Below are positions 25,455-32,738 of a DNA stretch of 64,000 nt, in pieces (the first letter of the stretch is position 1; each line of letters starts with the position of its first letter). Origin of the DNA: Verrucomicrobiia bacterium (GTDB lineage Bacteria > Verrucomicrobiota > Verrucomicrobiia > Limisphaerales > UBA11358); assembly GCA_031290985.1 (NCBI GenBank), contig JARLJW010000030.1:1-64000 (forward strand), in the 5' to 3' direction. The position numbers and the translations under genes are program-made. The notes below the pieces were generated by a model. The model ran no database searches and was not told the origin of the DNA. It saw only the letters and a list, made by a program, of their open reading frames with translations.

Positions 25455-26414
25455 ATGGCTGGCACTATCCCAAATCCTGCGCCGCATCCTCCCCCGGCCA
25501 ATCCTCCGGTTGCCCCGGCGTTGCCTGAACTCATCGGGCTTCCTGGTGGGGCAGTTTTAAGCGAGATGCAAGCACAGTCCATGGCAATGGATCGTCCCGT
25601 TCGATTGGTGGTAACTGCCGGGGCCGTGGATTGCGGCAAGACCACCTTGTTATCCATCGTTTACGAACTTTTTCAAACCGGCCCGGTGAGTCCGATTCTT
25701 TTTGCAGGGTGTGACACTTTCCCTGCGTTTGAACAGAGGTGTCACCTGTCGCGGGCGGATTCGGAAAACGATGAAGCGCAAACTTCCCGGACGCCTTACG
25801 ACGGCCCTCACCCCGAATACATCCACCTTAAAATTCAGGATGGTGTTGATTCTGATGTTCACACGGATTTCCTGTTCACTGATGTATCGGGCGAGATGTT
25901 CGAGTACGCTCGCAATTCCACAGACGAGTGCAAGAGACTGACATTCTTGCTCCGGGCAGCACATTTGGTCGTTTTCCTTGATTGCGAAAAGGCCATGCAG
26001 CCAGGTAAACGCTGGGGCATGGTTCAAGACGCAAAGTCGTTGCTCCAATCCTGCTTGGACAGTGAGATGTTGTCGCCTGCATGTTTCGTCACAGTGGTGT
26101 GGGCGAAATGCGATTTTTTTGAAGCTGCCAAAGACAAGCCAGCGGTGGAGGCTTTTGTCACCGGTGTCCAAGAAGATTTCCAGACCACTTTCGGAAACAG
26201 AATTCCGAATTTCAAGTTTCATCGCTGTGCTGCAAGGCCGACACGGTTTCCAAATATGAAAATGGGATTTGGTGTGCGTGAATTACTTTCGGACTGGATC
26301 AAGAAGTCGCCGCAGGGAAAACCATTGCAATTGGAACCGCCAACGGACAATGGTGGAACCCGCGAAATTGAGCAATTTGCCAAACGACATAATGCTCAAC
26401 AAGTAAATCCATGA
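25455..26414 (+). CDS. Double-GTPase system, first GTPase
   Basis: 319 residues. A Pro-rich N-terminus (1-30) precedes the P-loop GAVDCGKTTLLS at 56-67. FAGCDTFPAFEQRCHLSR, followed by RTPYDG, is the switch-I region characteristic of this family. FTDVSGE near 143 is the Walker B/switch-II, and WAKCDF near 217 stands where NKxD is normal, a degenerate base-specificity motif. It belongs to the TRAFAC-like GTPases that occur in adjacent pairs. It overlaps the second GTPase gene by 4 bp (ATGA). Likely a switch that senses invasion and controls the effector. Confidence 0.8.
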   Translation: MAGTIPNPAPHPPPANPPVAPALPELIGLPGGAVLSEMQAQSMAMDRPVRLVVTAGAVDCGKTTLLSIVYELFQTGPVSPILFAGCDTFPAFEQRCHLSRADSENDEAQTSRTPYDGPHPEYIHLKIQDGVDSDVHTDFLFTDVSGEMFEYARNSTDECKRLTFLLRAAHLVVFLDCEKAMQPGKRWGMVQDAKSLLQSCLDSEMLSPACFVTVVWAKCDFFEAAKDKPAVEAFVTGVQEDFQTTFGNRIPNFKFHRCAARPTRFPNMKMGFGVRELLSDWIKKSPQGKPLQLEPPTDNGGTREIEQFAKRHNAQQVNP

Positions 26415-27292
26415 AGGGGCCAAACACGCACAATTTCTTACTGATCGGACTGCCAAGCACCGGCAAGACGAGTTTCCTTGCAGCCCTTTGGTATGCAATT
26501 CAGCAGACGGCTTCGCAGACCGCGTTAGTGCTGAAGAAATTGGACGGGGACAGCGCTTACCTAAACCGGATTCGCGATGCCTGGCTTGCGTTCAAGGCCG
26601 TAGGGCGCAATCCGACCGACAGTGAAACTTTTGTTTCCATGTGGCTCAAACGCAAGGATGGGGATGAGGAAGTTCATCTGACCTTCCCGGATGTTTCGGG
26701 CGAATCGTTTAAGCAGCAATGGACAACCCGGCAATTGACGATCAGCTACGATAAGTGCCTGACGGAGGCGAATGGTGGCATCCTGTTTATCCACCCGGAC
26801 TCTATCAAACTACCGCTACGCATTCAGGAGGTGGATGACTTGGCGGCGATGATTGATGATGGTGTTGCTGAGGAAATGTCTTCTCCTGCGACACCGACGC
26901 CCCAAGCAGCGCCTGTTCCATGGGATATTGAAAAAGCCCCCACGCAAGTTCAGTTGGTCGAATTGCTGCAATTCATGATGAAGCGCCCTTCTTTCCGCCC
27001 ACCATTTCGCCTCGCAATAGCCGTATCGGCTTGGGATTTGGTGGCCCCATCAAAAATTTCTCCCGAAGATTGGGTGACCGGACAATTGCCGCTCCTGAAA
27101 CAATTTCTGGTTGCCCACCGAAAGTCGTTTGAAGTGGGCTTTTATGGTATAAGCGCCCAAGGCGGCAAATACGAGGGCGAAGACATCAAAGCGATGGAAA
27201 ACAAGCAACCCGCACGTCGAATTGAAATCGTTGGGAATGGAGTGAAAAATAAACATGATATTACGGAACCGCTTCAATGGTTGATGCGATGA
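26411..27292 (+). CDS. Double-GTPase system, second GTPase
   Basis: 293 residues. P-loop GLPSTGKTSFLAALW at 13-27, then the family-specific YLNRIRDAWLAF, switch region FPDVSGESF near 92-100, IHPDSIKLP near 125 and SAWD near 200 in place of NKxD. The differences from the upstream GTPase (P-loop neighbourhood, G4, C-terminus) show they are distinct family members and not a recent duplication. The two should form a pair or alternate states. It is 22 bp upstream of the GAP1-like gene. Confidence 0.82.
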   Translation: MKGPNTHNFLLIGLPSTGKTSFLAALWYAIQQTASQTALVLKKLDGDSAYLNRIRDAWLAFKAVGRNPTDSETFVSMWLKRKDGDEEVHLTFPDVSGESFKQQWTTRQLTISYDKCLTEANGGILFIHPDSIKLPLRIQEVDDLAAMIDDGVAEEMSSPATPTPQAAPVPWDIEKAPTQVQLVELLQFMMKRPSFRPPFRLAIAVSAWDLVAPSKISPEDWVTGQLPLLKQFLVAHRKSFEVGFYGISAQGGKYEGEDIKAMENKQPARRIEIVGNGVKNKHDITEPLQWLMR

Positions 27293-27314
27293 ACCAGCTT
27301 TGGTTGTTTAAATC

Positions 27315-29375
27315 ATGAAGCGCATCGCCATCCAACAAACATTGCACGGGTATTCGGAGGGTCATCGACTTTTAGGCGGTTCCATCAAACTTACTGACGA
27401 ATTCGCCCGACTGGTGTTAAGGATGAGTGATCTTTCGGGGGGCAATGTTGTTCCTGGTTTCGAGGAATATTTAACAGGCTATCCCTTGGATGGCTTGAAC
27501 ATGTATGCGCTTGCAAAAACTTGGTATGCAACGGAAATGCCGAGGCCTGGGTCCGTCTGGACGCATACACTATTCATCCCCAGCGAAGCGCTTACCGATA
27601 TTTGCGATTTGCAAGTGTTGACCACCCATTTTCAGCGACCATCAATGGTTTCACCTGCGAATGCTGTAAAATTGTTCGCAAGCTACTCTGAATCAATTTT
27701 GTTTGATACAGACAACCACTCTTTTGCGAACTCCGCCGCCGGTGATGGTTCGTCTATTCAAATTGCTGATTTGATTGAAACACTTTATACGCAGTGCAAA
27801 GACAATATTTTGATCGGGGCGCAAACGGCTCGCTCATTCGAGTCTTCATTGCTTCGGGTTTGGTCTCAGCAATGGCCGTGTGCTCGCAAAGCGTTCTCGT
27901 TTTGCACCGGCGCTTTGTCTGCGCGGGGATTTGCGGGTAAACCTTTCGACGTTCAATGCGCTCCGCCTGCATTGGTTCGCGAAATAATTTCGACGACGAC
28001 GGCAAAGCTATCACAAGAAATCACATTGCTAATCAAGAGCGATCAAGTTCAGTCTGCTTGGTTTGCGATGGCTATTGAGGACGCACAAAAGCCACAAGGC
28101 GGCACATTCAGAGAAATGTTGTGGGGGTTTGCGGGTGCAGCGGATCGCAAACAATATCGACAATTTGCATTGATAATCGCAAAGCTTTTAGGATCTTCGA
28201 AGCGTTGCGCCCAGGAATTTATTTCAATTGTAGCAGAGCAATATCCATCAAAAGAGGCAGGCCTTGACTTGAAGTCAGCGTTGTTTGGTGTGGGTCGGAC
28301 AATTCCCGGTTTCAAACCATTTGAGGAAGGTGAAATTCTGTTCGCCTTAGCTTCTTCTCCGCATTTTGAGGCATATGATTCTGCGGCTCTTTTGCTCAAG
28401 AAACGCGGGTGTGACTTGTGTAATCAAAATCCAGTTGCAGCAAGAGAGGCAATTTCAAATATTTTTCGTTCGCAAATAAATACGCTTGGCGAAGATATTT
28501 TGGCAGGAATGGTTGAAGCCATGACGCCCGACATCGCCCGGCATGTCACCAGCGAACGGCCACAATTCTTGCCGACTCTTTTTCGGGCTAAACCTGAATT
28601 GGGTAAGTCCACTGCGCTGTGGGCTGCCGCAGGAAATCGCAAACGCGATCTTTTGGAATCGCTGGTTTCTTTTGGCAAGTTGGATGATTCGCTAGTAGGC
28701 GAGGTAGTCAAAGCATTGATGGAGAGTGACTCTGAATTTTTGATTCCGCGCGCCTTGGAGGCATGGAATCAGCCTGCCGTTTTTGGAATGCTTTCGTGGA
28801 TGTCGACGGCTGATGTTCTACTCTCAAGCCGTTCAACTACCGCTCTGACTTACCATGTTGAAAGCATCGCGCGTTGGGTGACAGAGCATCCAGACCGTCC
28901 TCAACATGTCGTCATTTCGACCGCTCATATCATCGCACCATATACATACCAATTTCGCCAACTTCACACCGGTGTTTGGCTGGACTGCTACAAGCAGCTT
29001 GTCGTGGAAAACAACCGGCACGAAGCGGATTTCTTCGGGTGTATGCTTCTTGCGCTAGGTTTTCAAAATGCACTGCCAGATGCTTTATTACTTATAGAAG
29101 AATGTTTTGAGCATATTCATCAAAGGGCATGGGACGATGCGCTGTCGGAGGATGCTTGGTTTATTCTTCATCCCATCGTCCCTCATCTCTGGTGGCATCG
29201 AGATTGGGATAAATGTGAACGCCTTCGGAGGGGACTAGTCGGAGCGTTTGTTCAATTCAAGTGGCCGATTGTCAAATTAGCCATTTGTGTCAAAAACGAC
29301 GTGTTTTTGCAGAGGGTTATTGAATCAGCCACGCATGTTGACGGAGGCCGGGAATTCATATCGCAAAGGTTTTAA
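27315..29375 (+). CDS. GAP1-like GTPase-associated protein
   Basis: 686 residues. The N-terminal domain carries the signature of the GAP1-N1 family: QQTLHGYSEGHRLL at 7-20, MSDLSGG, YLTGYPL near 54 and RPGSVWTHTLFI near 77-88. The remaining ~500 residues are helical and look like alpha-solenoid repeats (middle and C-terminal GAP1 regions), with no transmembrane segment or catalytic motif evident. In predicted GTPase-centred conflict systems this protein is the large partner of the GTPases. It is last in the five-gene operon and is followed by a palindrome-rich RNA-like region. Confidence 0.82.
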   Translation: MKRIAIQQTLHGYSEGHRLLGGSIKLTDEFARLVLRMSDLSGGNVVPGFEEYLTGYPLDGLNMYALAKTWYATEMPRPGSVWTHTLFIPSEALTDICDLQVLTTHFQRPSMVSPANAVKLFASYSESILFDTDNHSFANSAAGDGSSIQIADLIETLYTQCKDNILIGAQTARSFESSLLRVWSQQWPCARKAFSFCTGALSARGFAGKPFDVQCAPPALVREIISTTTAKLSQEITLLIKSDQVQSAWFAMAIEDAQKPQGGTFREMLWGFAGAADRKQYRQFALIIAKLLGSSKRCAQEFISIVAEQYPSKEAGLDLKSALFGVGRTIPGFKPFEEGEILFALASSPHFEAYDSAALLLKKRGCDLCNQNPVAAREAISNIFRSQINTLGEDILAGMVEAMTPDIARHVTSERPQFLPTLFRAKPELGKSTALWAAAGNRKRDLLESLVSFGKLDDSLVGEVVKALMESDSEFLIPRALEAWNQPAVFGMLSWMSTADVLLSSRSTTALTYHVESIARWVTEHPDRPQHVVISTAHIIAPYTYQFRQLHTGVWLDCYKQLVVENNRHEADFFGCMLLALGFQNALPDALLLIEECFEHIHQRAWDDALSEDAWFILHPIVPHLWWHRDWDKCERLRRGLVGAFVQFKWPIVKLAICVKNDVFLQRVIESATHVDGGREFISQRF

Positions 29376-29382
29376 CAGCGCG

Positions 29383-29613
29383 GCGCTTTTTCCTCGATGG
29401 AAGCACCTGTGGCTTCGCAATGCGAAGTCGTCCGGCTCGTATTGTCCGATAGGACATTGACCCCGTCCCCCCCAACGTGTCGTCGGCTAGGCTGATAAGC
29501 CGACGCCGGGCGACTTCGCGCTGTTTGGTGAGGCCCGCCGGTTAGGTGGAACGAATCCCGATAGCCGTAGGAAAAAGCGCGAAGTCGCGCGGTAGCCGAC
29601 GACACGTTGGGGG
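29383..29613. repeat. Nested inverted-repeat region (RNA or MITE-like)
   Basis: A 21-bp left arm at 29469-29489 and right arm at 29593-29613 are perfectly complementary. Inside them GCGACTTCGCGCT (29510-29522) pairs with AGCGCGAAGTCGC (29576-29588). Upstream GCGCTTTTTCC (29383-29393) pairs with GGAAAAAGCGC (29570-29580), so alternative folds are possible. CTTCGCAATGCGAAG (29413-29427) is a small hairpin. The region is free of genes and directly follows the GAP1-like stop. Confidence 0.75.
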
Positions 29614-29631
29614 AACTCGTTTGTCAGTGAA

Positions 29632-29717
29632 GCCACGGATCGTGGCCGGCGCGGTTCGCGCCCCTACATACCATGTATGTAGCCCCGTATGTAGGCCGGT
29701 TGTGGTTTAACCACAAC
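29632..29717. repeat. Three consecutive short palindromes
   Basis: GCCACGGATCGTGGC (29632-29646), CTACATACCATGTATGTAG (29664-29682) and GTTGTGGTTTAACCACAAC (29699-29717) follow one another. Each has perfect arms of 6, 8 and 9 bp around a loop of 1 to 3 bases. They could be terminator hairpins, protein-binding sites or the 3' part of a structured RNA. Confidence 0.65.
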
Positions 29718-29774
29718 ACAATTTCATAAAGGACGCAACTCCACCGGTATCTGACTCATGCTAATATCTGCCTT

Positions 29775-29990
29775 ATGGAACAGATTAAACACGAACCCGA
29801 TAATCAAGAGGCGTGGATTTGCATTTGCGGGAATCGGCCTAACGCAGCTGGGTTTTATCCCTGCGACAAGCAAGGCAAAGAAATCGAGCCGGACAAGTCA
29901 TGGACCGAACCTTTGTATATCTGCCATCGTTGCGGCAGAATTATTCATCAAGATACTTTGAAAGTCGTTGGTACGGCAAAATTGAGATAG
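29775..29990 (+). CDS. Small zinc-ribbon protein
   Basis: 71 residues from the ATG at 29775. Two cysteine pairs, ICICG and ICHRCG, about 35 residues apart, form a zinc ribbon. A short Lys-rich tail follows. It is transcribed in the same direction as the GTPase operon but 400 bp away. Function is unknown; small zinc ribbons often bind nucleic acid in element maintenance. Confidence 0.6.
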   Translation: MEQIKHEPDNQEAWICICGNRPNAAGFYPCDKQGKEIEPDKSWTEPLYICHRCGRIIHQDTLKVVGTAKLR

Positions 29991-30006
29991 GGAAATACGG
30001 CTCTAC

Positions 30007-30067
30007 TGAGCCGTTTAAGCGTGTCGCACAATAATACTTTTGCGACACGGATGCAAAAAGTGGCTCA
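30007..30067. repeat. Nested hairpin
   Basis: GTGTCGCA (30021-30028) pairs with TGCGACAC (30041-30048), and TGAGCC (30007) pairs with GGCTCA (30062) outside it. The spacer 29991-30331 holds no convincing gene. This hairpin may end the zinc-ribbon transcript. Confidence 0.5.
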
Positions 30068-30286
30068 ATGAAGCCGTCGTTTTTAAAAAATATTTTGTGC
30101 CAAATTTTCCGTGTTCATATTTCTCGGCGCGATCTGTTGCTCCGCATTAAAATACAATTCCTATTAAGTCGTGGCACTCTTGACACATTACTAAATTTGT
30201 TTCGCAATTTGACCTGTCTTTATTGGTTGAGTTTGGCTGCCTTGACGAAATTAGAGCCGGTGGCGTATAATGGGTTCATCACCAAG

Positions 30287-30326
30287 AAAAAGACCCTTCA
30301 TGGTTTCGTGCCATGCGGGGCTTTTT
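30287..30326. terminator. Bidirectional terminator
   Basis: AAAAAG-CCC-CATGG, 7-base loop, CCATG-GGG-CTTTTT forms a long stem with A and T runs at both ends. It follows the stop of the minus-strand NYN gene at 30332 and can also end plus-strand transcripts from the zinc-ribbon side. Confidence 0.7.
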
Positions 30327-30331
30327 CATTT

Positions 30332-30814
30332 TTACTCATTTTTCAATATCTCCCTGAATTCCTCAAGGAATGTAAGCCTAACCTTGGCCCGCGTCAGCAA
30401 CCGCGAACATTTTTTATGATTGGGACTTAACACCACCTGTAAACCCTGTTTGGCCTTCAAAAATGAAACCAAGCAGGCAAAATCGCCATCGCCGGTCACG
30501 ATCACGGCCTGACGGAACTTTTTCTCGTAAAAATCACTGGTCGCTTGCAAAACCAGTTCGGCATCGCAATTCCCTTTCACTTCACCCGCCGCGTTGGAAA
30601 TCGTTGGTTTGAACACGATGACAAAGCCTGCATCCTGCAAATTACGATACATCGTGGTGTTTTGAGAGATGAAGCCTAAAAACAGATAGGCAGTTTCAAC
30701 CGCGTACCGATCCTTCAAAAAAATGCGGAACCGCCTGTAATCCAGCCTCCAGCCCAGTTCCTGGATGCCCTTGTGTAAATTTGCGCCGTCAATGTAAGCA
30801 TAATTTCCTGCCAT
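30332..30814 (-). CDS. NYN-domain (LabA-like) RNase-fold protein
   Basis: 160 residues from the ATG at 30814. The PIN-like NYN fold is complete: Asp9 in YIDGANLH, the middle acid in GNCDAELVLQA, and VIVTGDGDFACLVSFL carrying the last acids. A C-terminal helix with many basic residues ends the protein. The family binds metal and is expected to cleave RNA or handle modified nucleotides. It starts 2 bp from the end of the small gene at 30816, so the two form an operon. In a mobile element a role in RNA processing or defence is possible. Confidence 0.85.
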   Translation of the reverse strand: MAGNYAYIDGANLHKGIQELGWRLDYRRFRIFLKDRYAVETAYLFLGFISQNTTMYRNLQDAGFVIVFKPTISNAAGEVKGNCDAELVLQATSDFYEKKFRQAVIVTGDGDFACLVSFLKAKQGLQVVLSPNHKKCSRLLTRAKVRLTFLEEFREILKNE

Positions 30815-30815
30815 G

Positions 30816-31004
30816 TCAGTGGATTGAGGGCAGCGCCGGCTGCAATAGGACGATGAACCCATGAACGCCGACATCTGCCGGCAACTTCAACCTGATCTCC
30901 TCATCGGCCTCGGCGACGATGGTTTTGAACCGCATCGCGGCGAGATCCATTATTTTTTTGTGGCTGATTTTTTCGATTGTCATCCTCTTTGATTTGAAGT
31001 TCAT
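30816..31004 (-). CDS. Small hypothetical protein upstream of NYN gene
   Basis: About 62 residues from the ATG at 31004; ATG 30983 gives 55 residues but sits directly on an AGAGG. The sequence TIEKISHKKIMDLAAMRFKT has a possible HTH helix and ends in a hydrophobic strand GVHGFIVLLQ. No family was recognised. Tight coupling to the NYN gene suggests a partner, possibly an antitoxin-like small protein. Confidence 0.45.
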   Translation of the reverse strand: MNFKSKRMTIEKISHKKIMDLAAMRFKTIVAEADEEIRLKLPADVGVHGFIVLLQPALPSIH

Positions 31005-31148
31005 AAAATTTGAGTTATCCCCAGTTCGCATCCTTTTCCTTAAAGGCTGATCCCTATTATTCATTGTATTACTACATGTATTACTATGTGGAAGTTTTCT
31101 TCCGGGGTGGTGGACACTTAACTTCCTACCCCCGTGGAAGTTTTCTGC

Positions 31149-31514
31149 CTACCCCCGCATGCTCGTCATGGTCATTTTGTGGATAAGTTCGTGCCGGGTG
31201 TTTTTCAACTTTTGGAGGTCTTCACCCCGGACACGGGCGTACTTCCCGACTACCCGGATCACGCGCTCATTCCGGTTCTTGATGGTGACGCTGACGAACC
31301 CCTTTTCCTTTAGCGTGCCGACATAGGTACGGATTTGGCGCTCGCTAATGCCGAAGAATTCGCTGAAATATTTGTTGGAAGCAAAACATCCGCGTTCGTT
31401 GTCCAGGCTGGAAATTTCGACGAACAAAACTTTTTCCATGAGCGAAAGCTGTTCCGAGAGCCAAATCTCTTTCGGAATCCATACCCCTTTAAAATCCCTT
31501 TCCAGTCGTGGCAT
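31149..31514 (-). CDS. Winged-helix replication-type protein
   Basis: 121 residues. WIPKEIWLSEQLSLMEKVLF followed by CFASNKYFSEFFGISERQIR and LKEKGFVSVTIKNR is the winged helix found at the N-terminus of plasmid and phage replication initiators. A C-terminal RG-rich tail follows. The size is short for a full initiator. It is divergent from the repeat-containing gene at 31705 and may act on the palindrome at 31622 or the decamer arrays. Confidence 0.65.
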   Translation of the reverse strand: MPRLERDFKGVWIPKEIWLSEQLSLMEKVLFVEISSLDNERGCFASNKYFSEFFGISERQIRTYVGTLKEKGFVSVTIKNRNERVIRVVGKYARVRGEDLQKLKNTRHELIHKMTMTSMRG

Positions 31515-31621
31515 GTGTCCAATTATACACCGGAGGCGAATGATTCACCTAATCCGGCAATGTGGAAAGCTGCGATCCTGTCACTCCCCAGCCCTTGGCC
31601 TGTTCCTTGATGTCTGACATG

Positions 31622-31641
31622 TGTGGTATGATTATGCCACA
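31622..31641. promoter_or_regulatory. Palindrome between divergent genes
   Basis: TGTGGTATGATTATGCCACA has complementary ends (TGTGG/CCACA, then AT/AT inside) and contains TATGAT, a possible -10 element. It lies between the winged-helix gene (minus) and the decamer-repeat gene (plus). Confidence 0.45.
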
Positions 31642-31704
31642 AGGAAATGGCATTCGCTGAACGTGGATCATCCCGTTTCCTGCCGGTCAATTTTCATAAA
31701 CTTC

Positions 31705-32403
31705 ATGGAGCTACCTCAAAACAATCATCCTGGAAACACTCCGCACCCTGCGGAAGCGTCCGGCAATGTTCAGAACGGTTCGGAAAGCTTCCGCACGGTT
31801 CCGCATGCTTCCGCATCGTTCGGAAAGGTTCCGAATGATTCCGAACGGTTCCGAAGCGTTCCGCATCCTTCGGAACGCAAGCAAAACCACACGCTGACGG
31901 TGCGCGAAGTGGCCCGGATGTTTGAAGTGGCCGGGGTCGCCCGGACGGAACGGAGCATCACAAATTGGTGTCAACCGAACCGGACTGGGGTGGCCAGACT
32001 GGATGCGTATTTTGATCCAAATGAACGGAAGTATTTTGTGTCACCGCAAAGCGTGGAACTGGCGATAGCGGAAGAAAAGGCCAAGGCAGCAAAGATCAAC
32101 GAGCCTTCGGAACCGTTCGGAAAGCTTTCGCAGGATTCCGAACCTTTCCGCACGGTTCCGCAAGATGCGGAAACCACGAAGAAAACCGAGCCTGCCTCGG
32201 AAGGCAATCAAGCCAAGGTCTTGGAATTGGAAAAAGAAGTGATGGATTTGAGGATTTTAAACAAGGGCAAAGATTTCTTTATTGAACAGCTCCAAAATGA
32301 GCGCCAGGGCTTTTTTGAAGAAGTCGTGAGAGCCAACCGAAAGGTGGGGGAACTTGAGAACCGGTTGTTGCAATTGGATGCTGGCAAACGCGAATCACAT
32401 TGA
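31705..32403 (+). CDS. DNA-binding protein with decapeptide repeats and coiled coil
   Basis: 232 residues from the ATG at 31705. Residues 15-60 repeat a 10-residue unit of the kind S-E-x-F-x-x-V-P-x-x (SESFRTVPHA, SASFGKVPND, SERFRSVPHP). A MerR/excisionase-like HTH (LTVREVARMFEVAG, then RSITNWCQPN) follows at about 65-115, then a second repeat block (SEPFGKLSQD, SEPFRTVPQD) and a Glu/Leu coiled coil at about 170-225. The unit is encoded by exact 10-bp DNA repeats. Plasmid-type segregation or replication control proteins with a coiled coil (KfrA-like) are the closest general parallel. No family assignment is made. Confidence 0.6.
   Translation: MELPQNNHPGNTPHPAEASGNVQNGSESFRTVPHASASFGKVPNDSERFRSVPHPSERKQNHTLTVREVARMFEVAGVARTERSITNWCQPNRTGVARLDAYFDPNERKYFVSPQSVELAIAEEKAKAAKINEPSEPFGKLSQDSEPFRTVPQDAETTKKTEPASEGNQAKVLELEKEVMDLRILNKGKDFFIEQLQNERQGFFEEVVRANRKVGELENRLLQLDAGKRESH
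31777..31876. repeat. Array of ten 10-bp tandem repeats
   Basis: Ten consecutive decamers of consensus NNTTCSGMAN run without a gap (for example GCTTCCGCAC, GGTTCCGCAT, CGTTCGGAAA, GGTTCCGAAT). About three weaker units precede it from 31747. The period is exactly 10 bases, not 3, so it is a DNA-level repeat that is translated as a 10-residue protein repeat every 30 bases. Confidence 0.85.
32104..32173. repeat. Second array of seven 10-bp repeats
   Basis: Seven decamers of the same consensus (CCTTCGGAAC, CGTTCGGAAA, GCTTTCGCAG, GATTCCGAAC, CTTTCCGCAC, GGTTCCGCAA, GATGCGGAAA) lie 228 bp after the first array, in the same gene and orientation. Confidence 0.8.
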
Positions 32404-32738
32404 CGGGACTTCAGTCTTCATATTTACGAACGCATCAGGAAAATGGCACCTACGGGGAGGCGGGGATGTGCCGCATGTCAAAGGCAATGAATGCCAGCGG
32501 AGTTGGGAGACCTTGCGGGGTGACGGTGTTGGCCAACCGATCATCGTTAGGACGCAAATTAGACTGCATTGCTCCATCAGTGGGATGGAGCATTACCTGT
32601 TTGACTATGTCACCAGAACTGGTGATGTTCTTATATGAAAACTAAAATATACTTGCACCTAAGTCCAAAGATTTGCAGCTAAAATTGTGGTGGTCGGTAT
32701 TTCGGGCAAGGCATTAAATCAGACGTGGTTGGGATATC
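32404..32738. other. Spacer at the right end of the element
   Basis: No convincing gene. A short frame from a TTG at 32400 to 32645 (81 codons) has no recognisable domain. This region probably holds the right boundary of the mobile element and the promoter of the gene at 32739, but no attachment repeat was identified. Confidence 0.4.

Larger units (their letters stand above)
7561..32403. mobile_element. Integrative mobilizable element (approximate limits)
   Basis: A run of typical element genes begins with the serine recombinase at 7561 and continues to the repeat-containing DNA-binding gene ending at 32403. It includes two XRE repressors, two HerA/VirD4-like ATPases, primase, replication-relaxation protein, methylase-like protein, SymE-like toxin, NYN and winged-helix genes, plus cargo. 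No pair of direct repeats marking both ends was found by eye, and no classical MOB relaxase is recognised. The limits are inferred from gene content. Confidence 0.6.

Noticed and set aside
30068..30430. A 120-residue hydrophobic protein on the plus strand
   Set aside because: It runs through the bidirectional terminator at 30287-30326 and overlaps the 3' end of the well-supported NYN gene.
31777..31876. CRISPR array
   Set aside because: Units are 10 bp, continuous and without spacers, and they lie inside a reading frame with no cas genes nearby.
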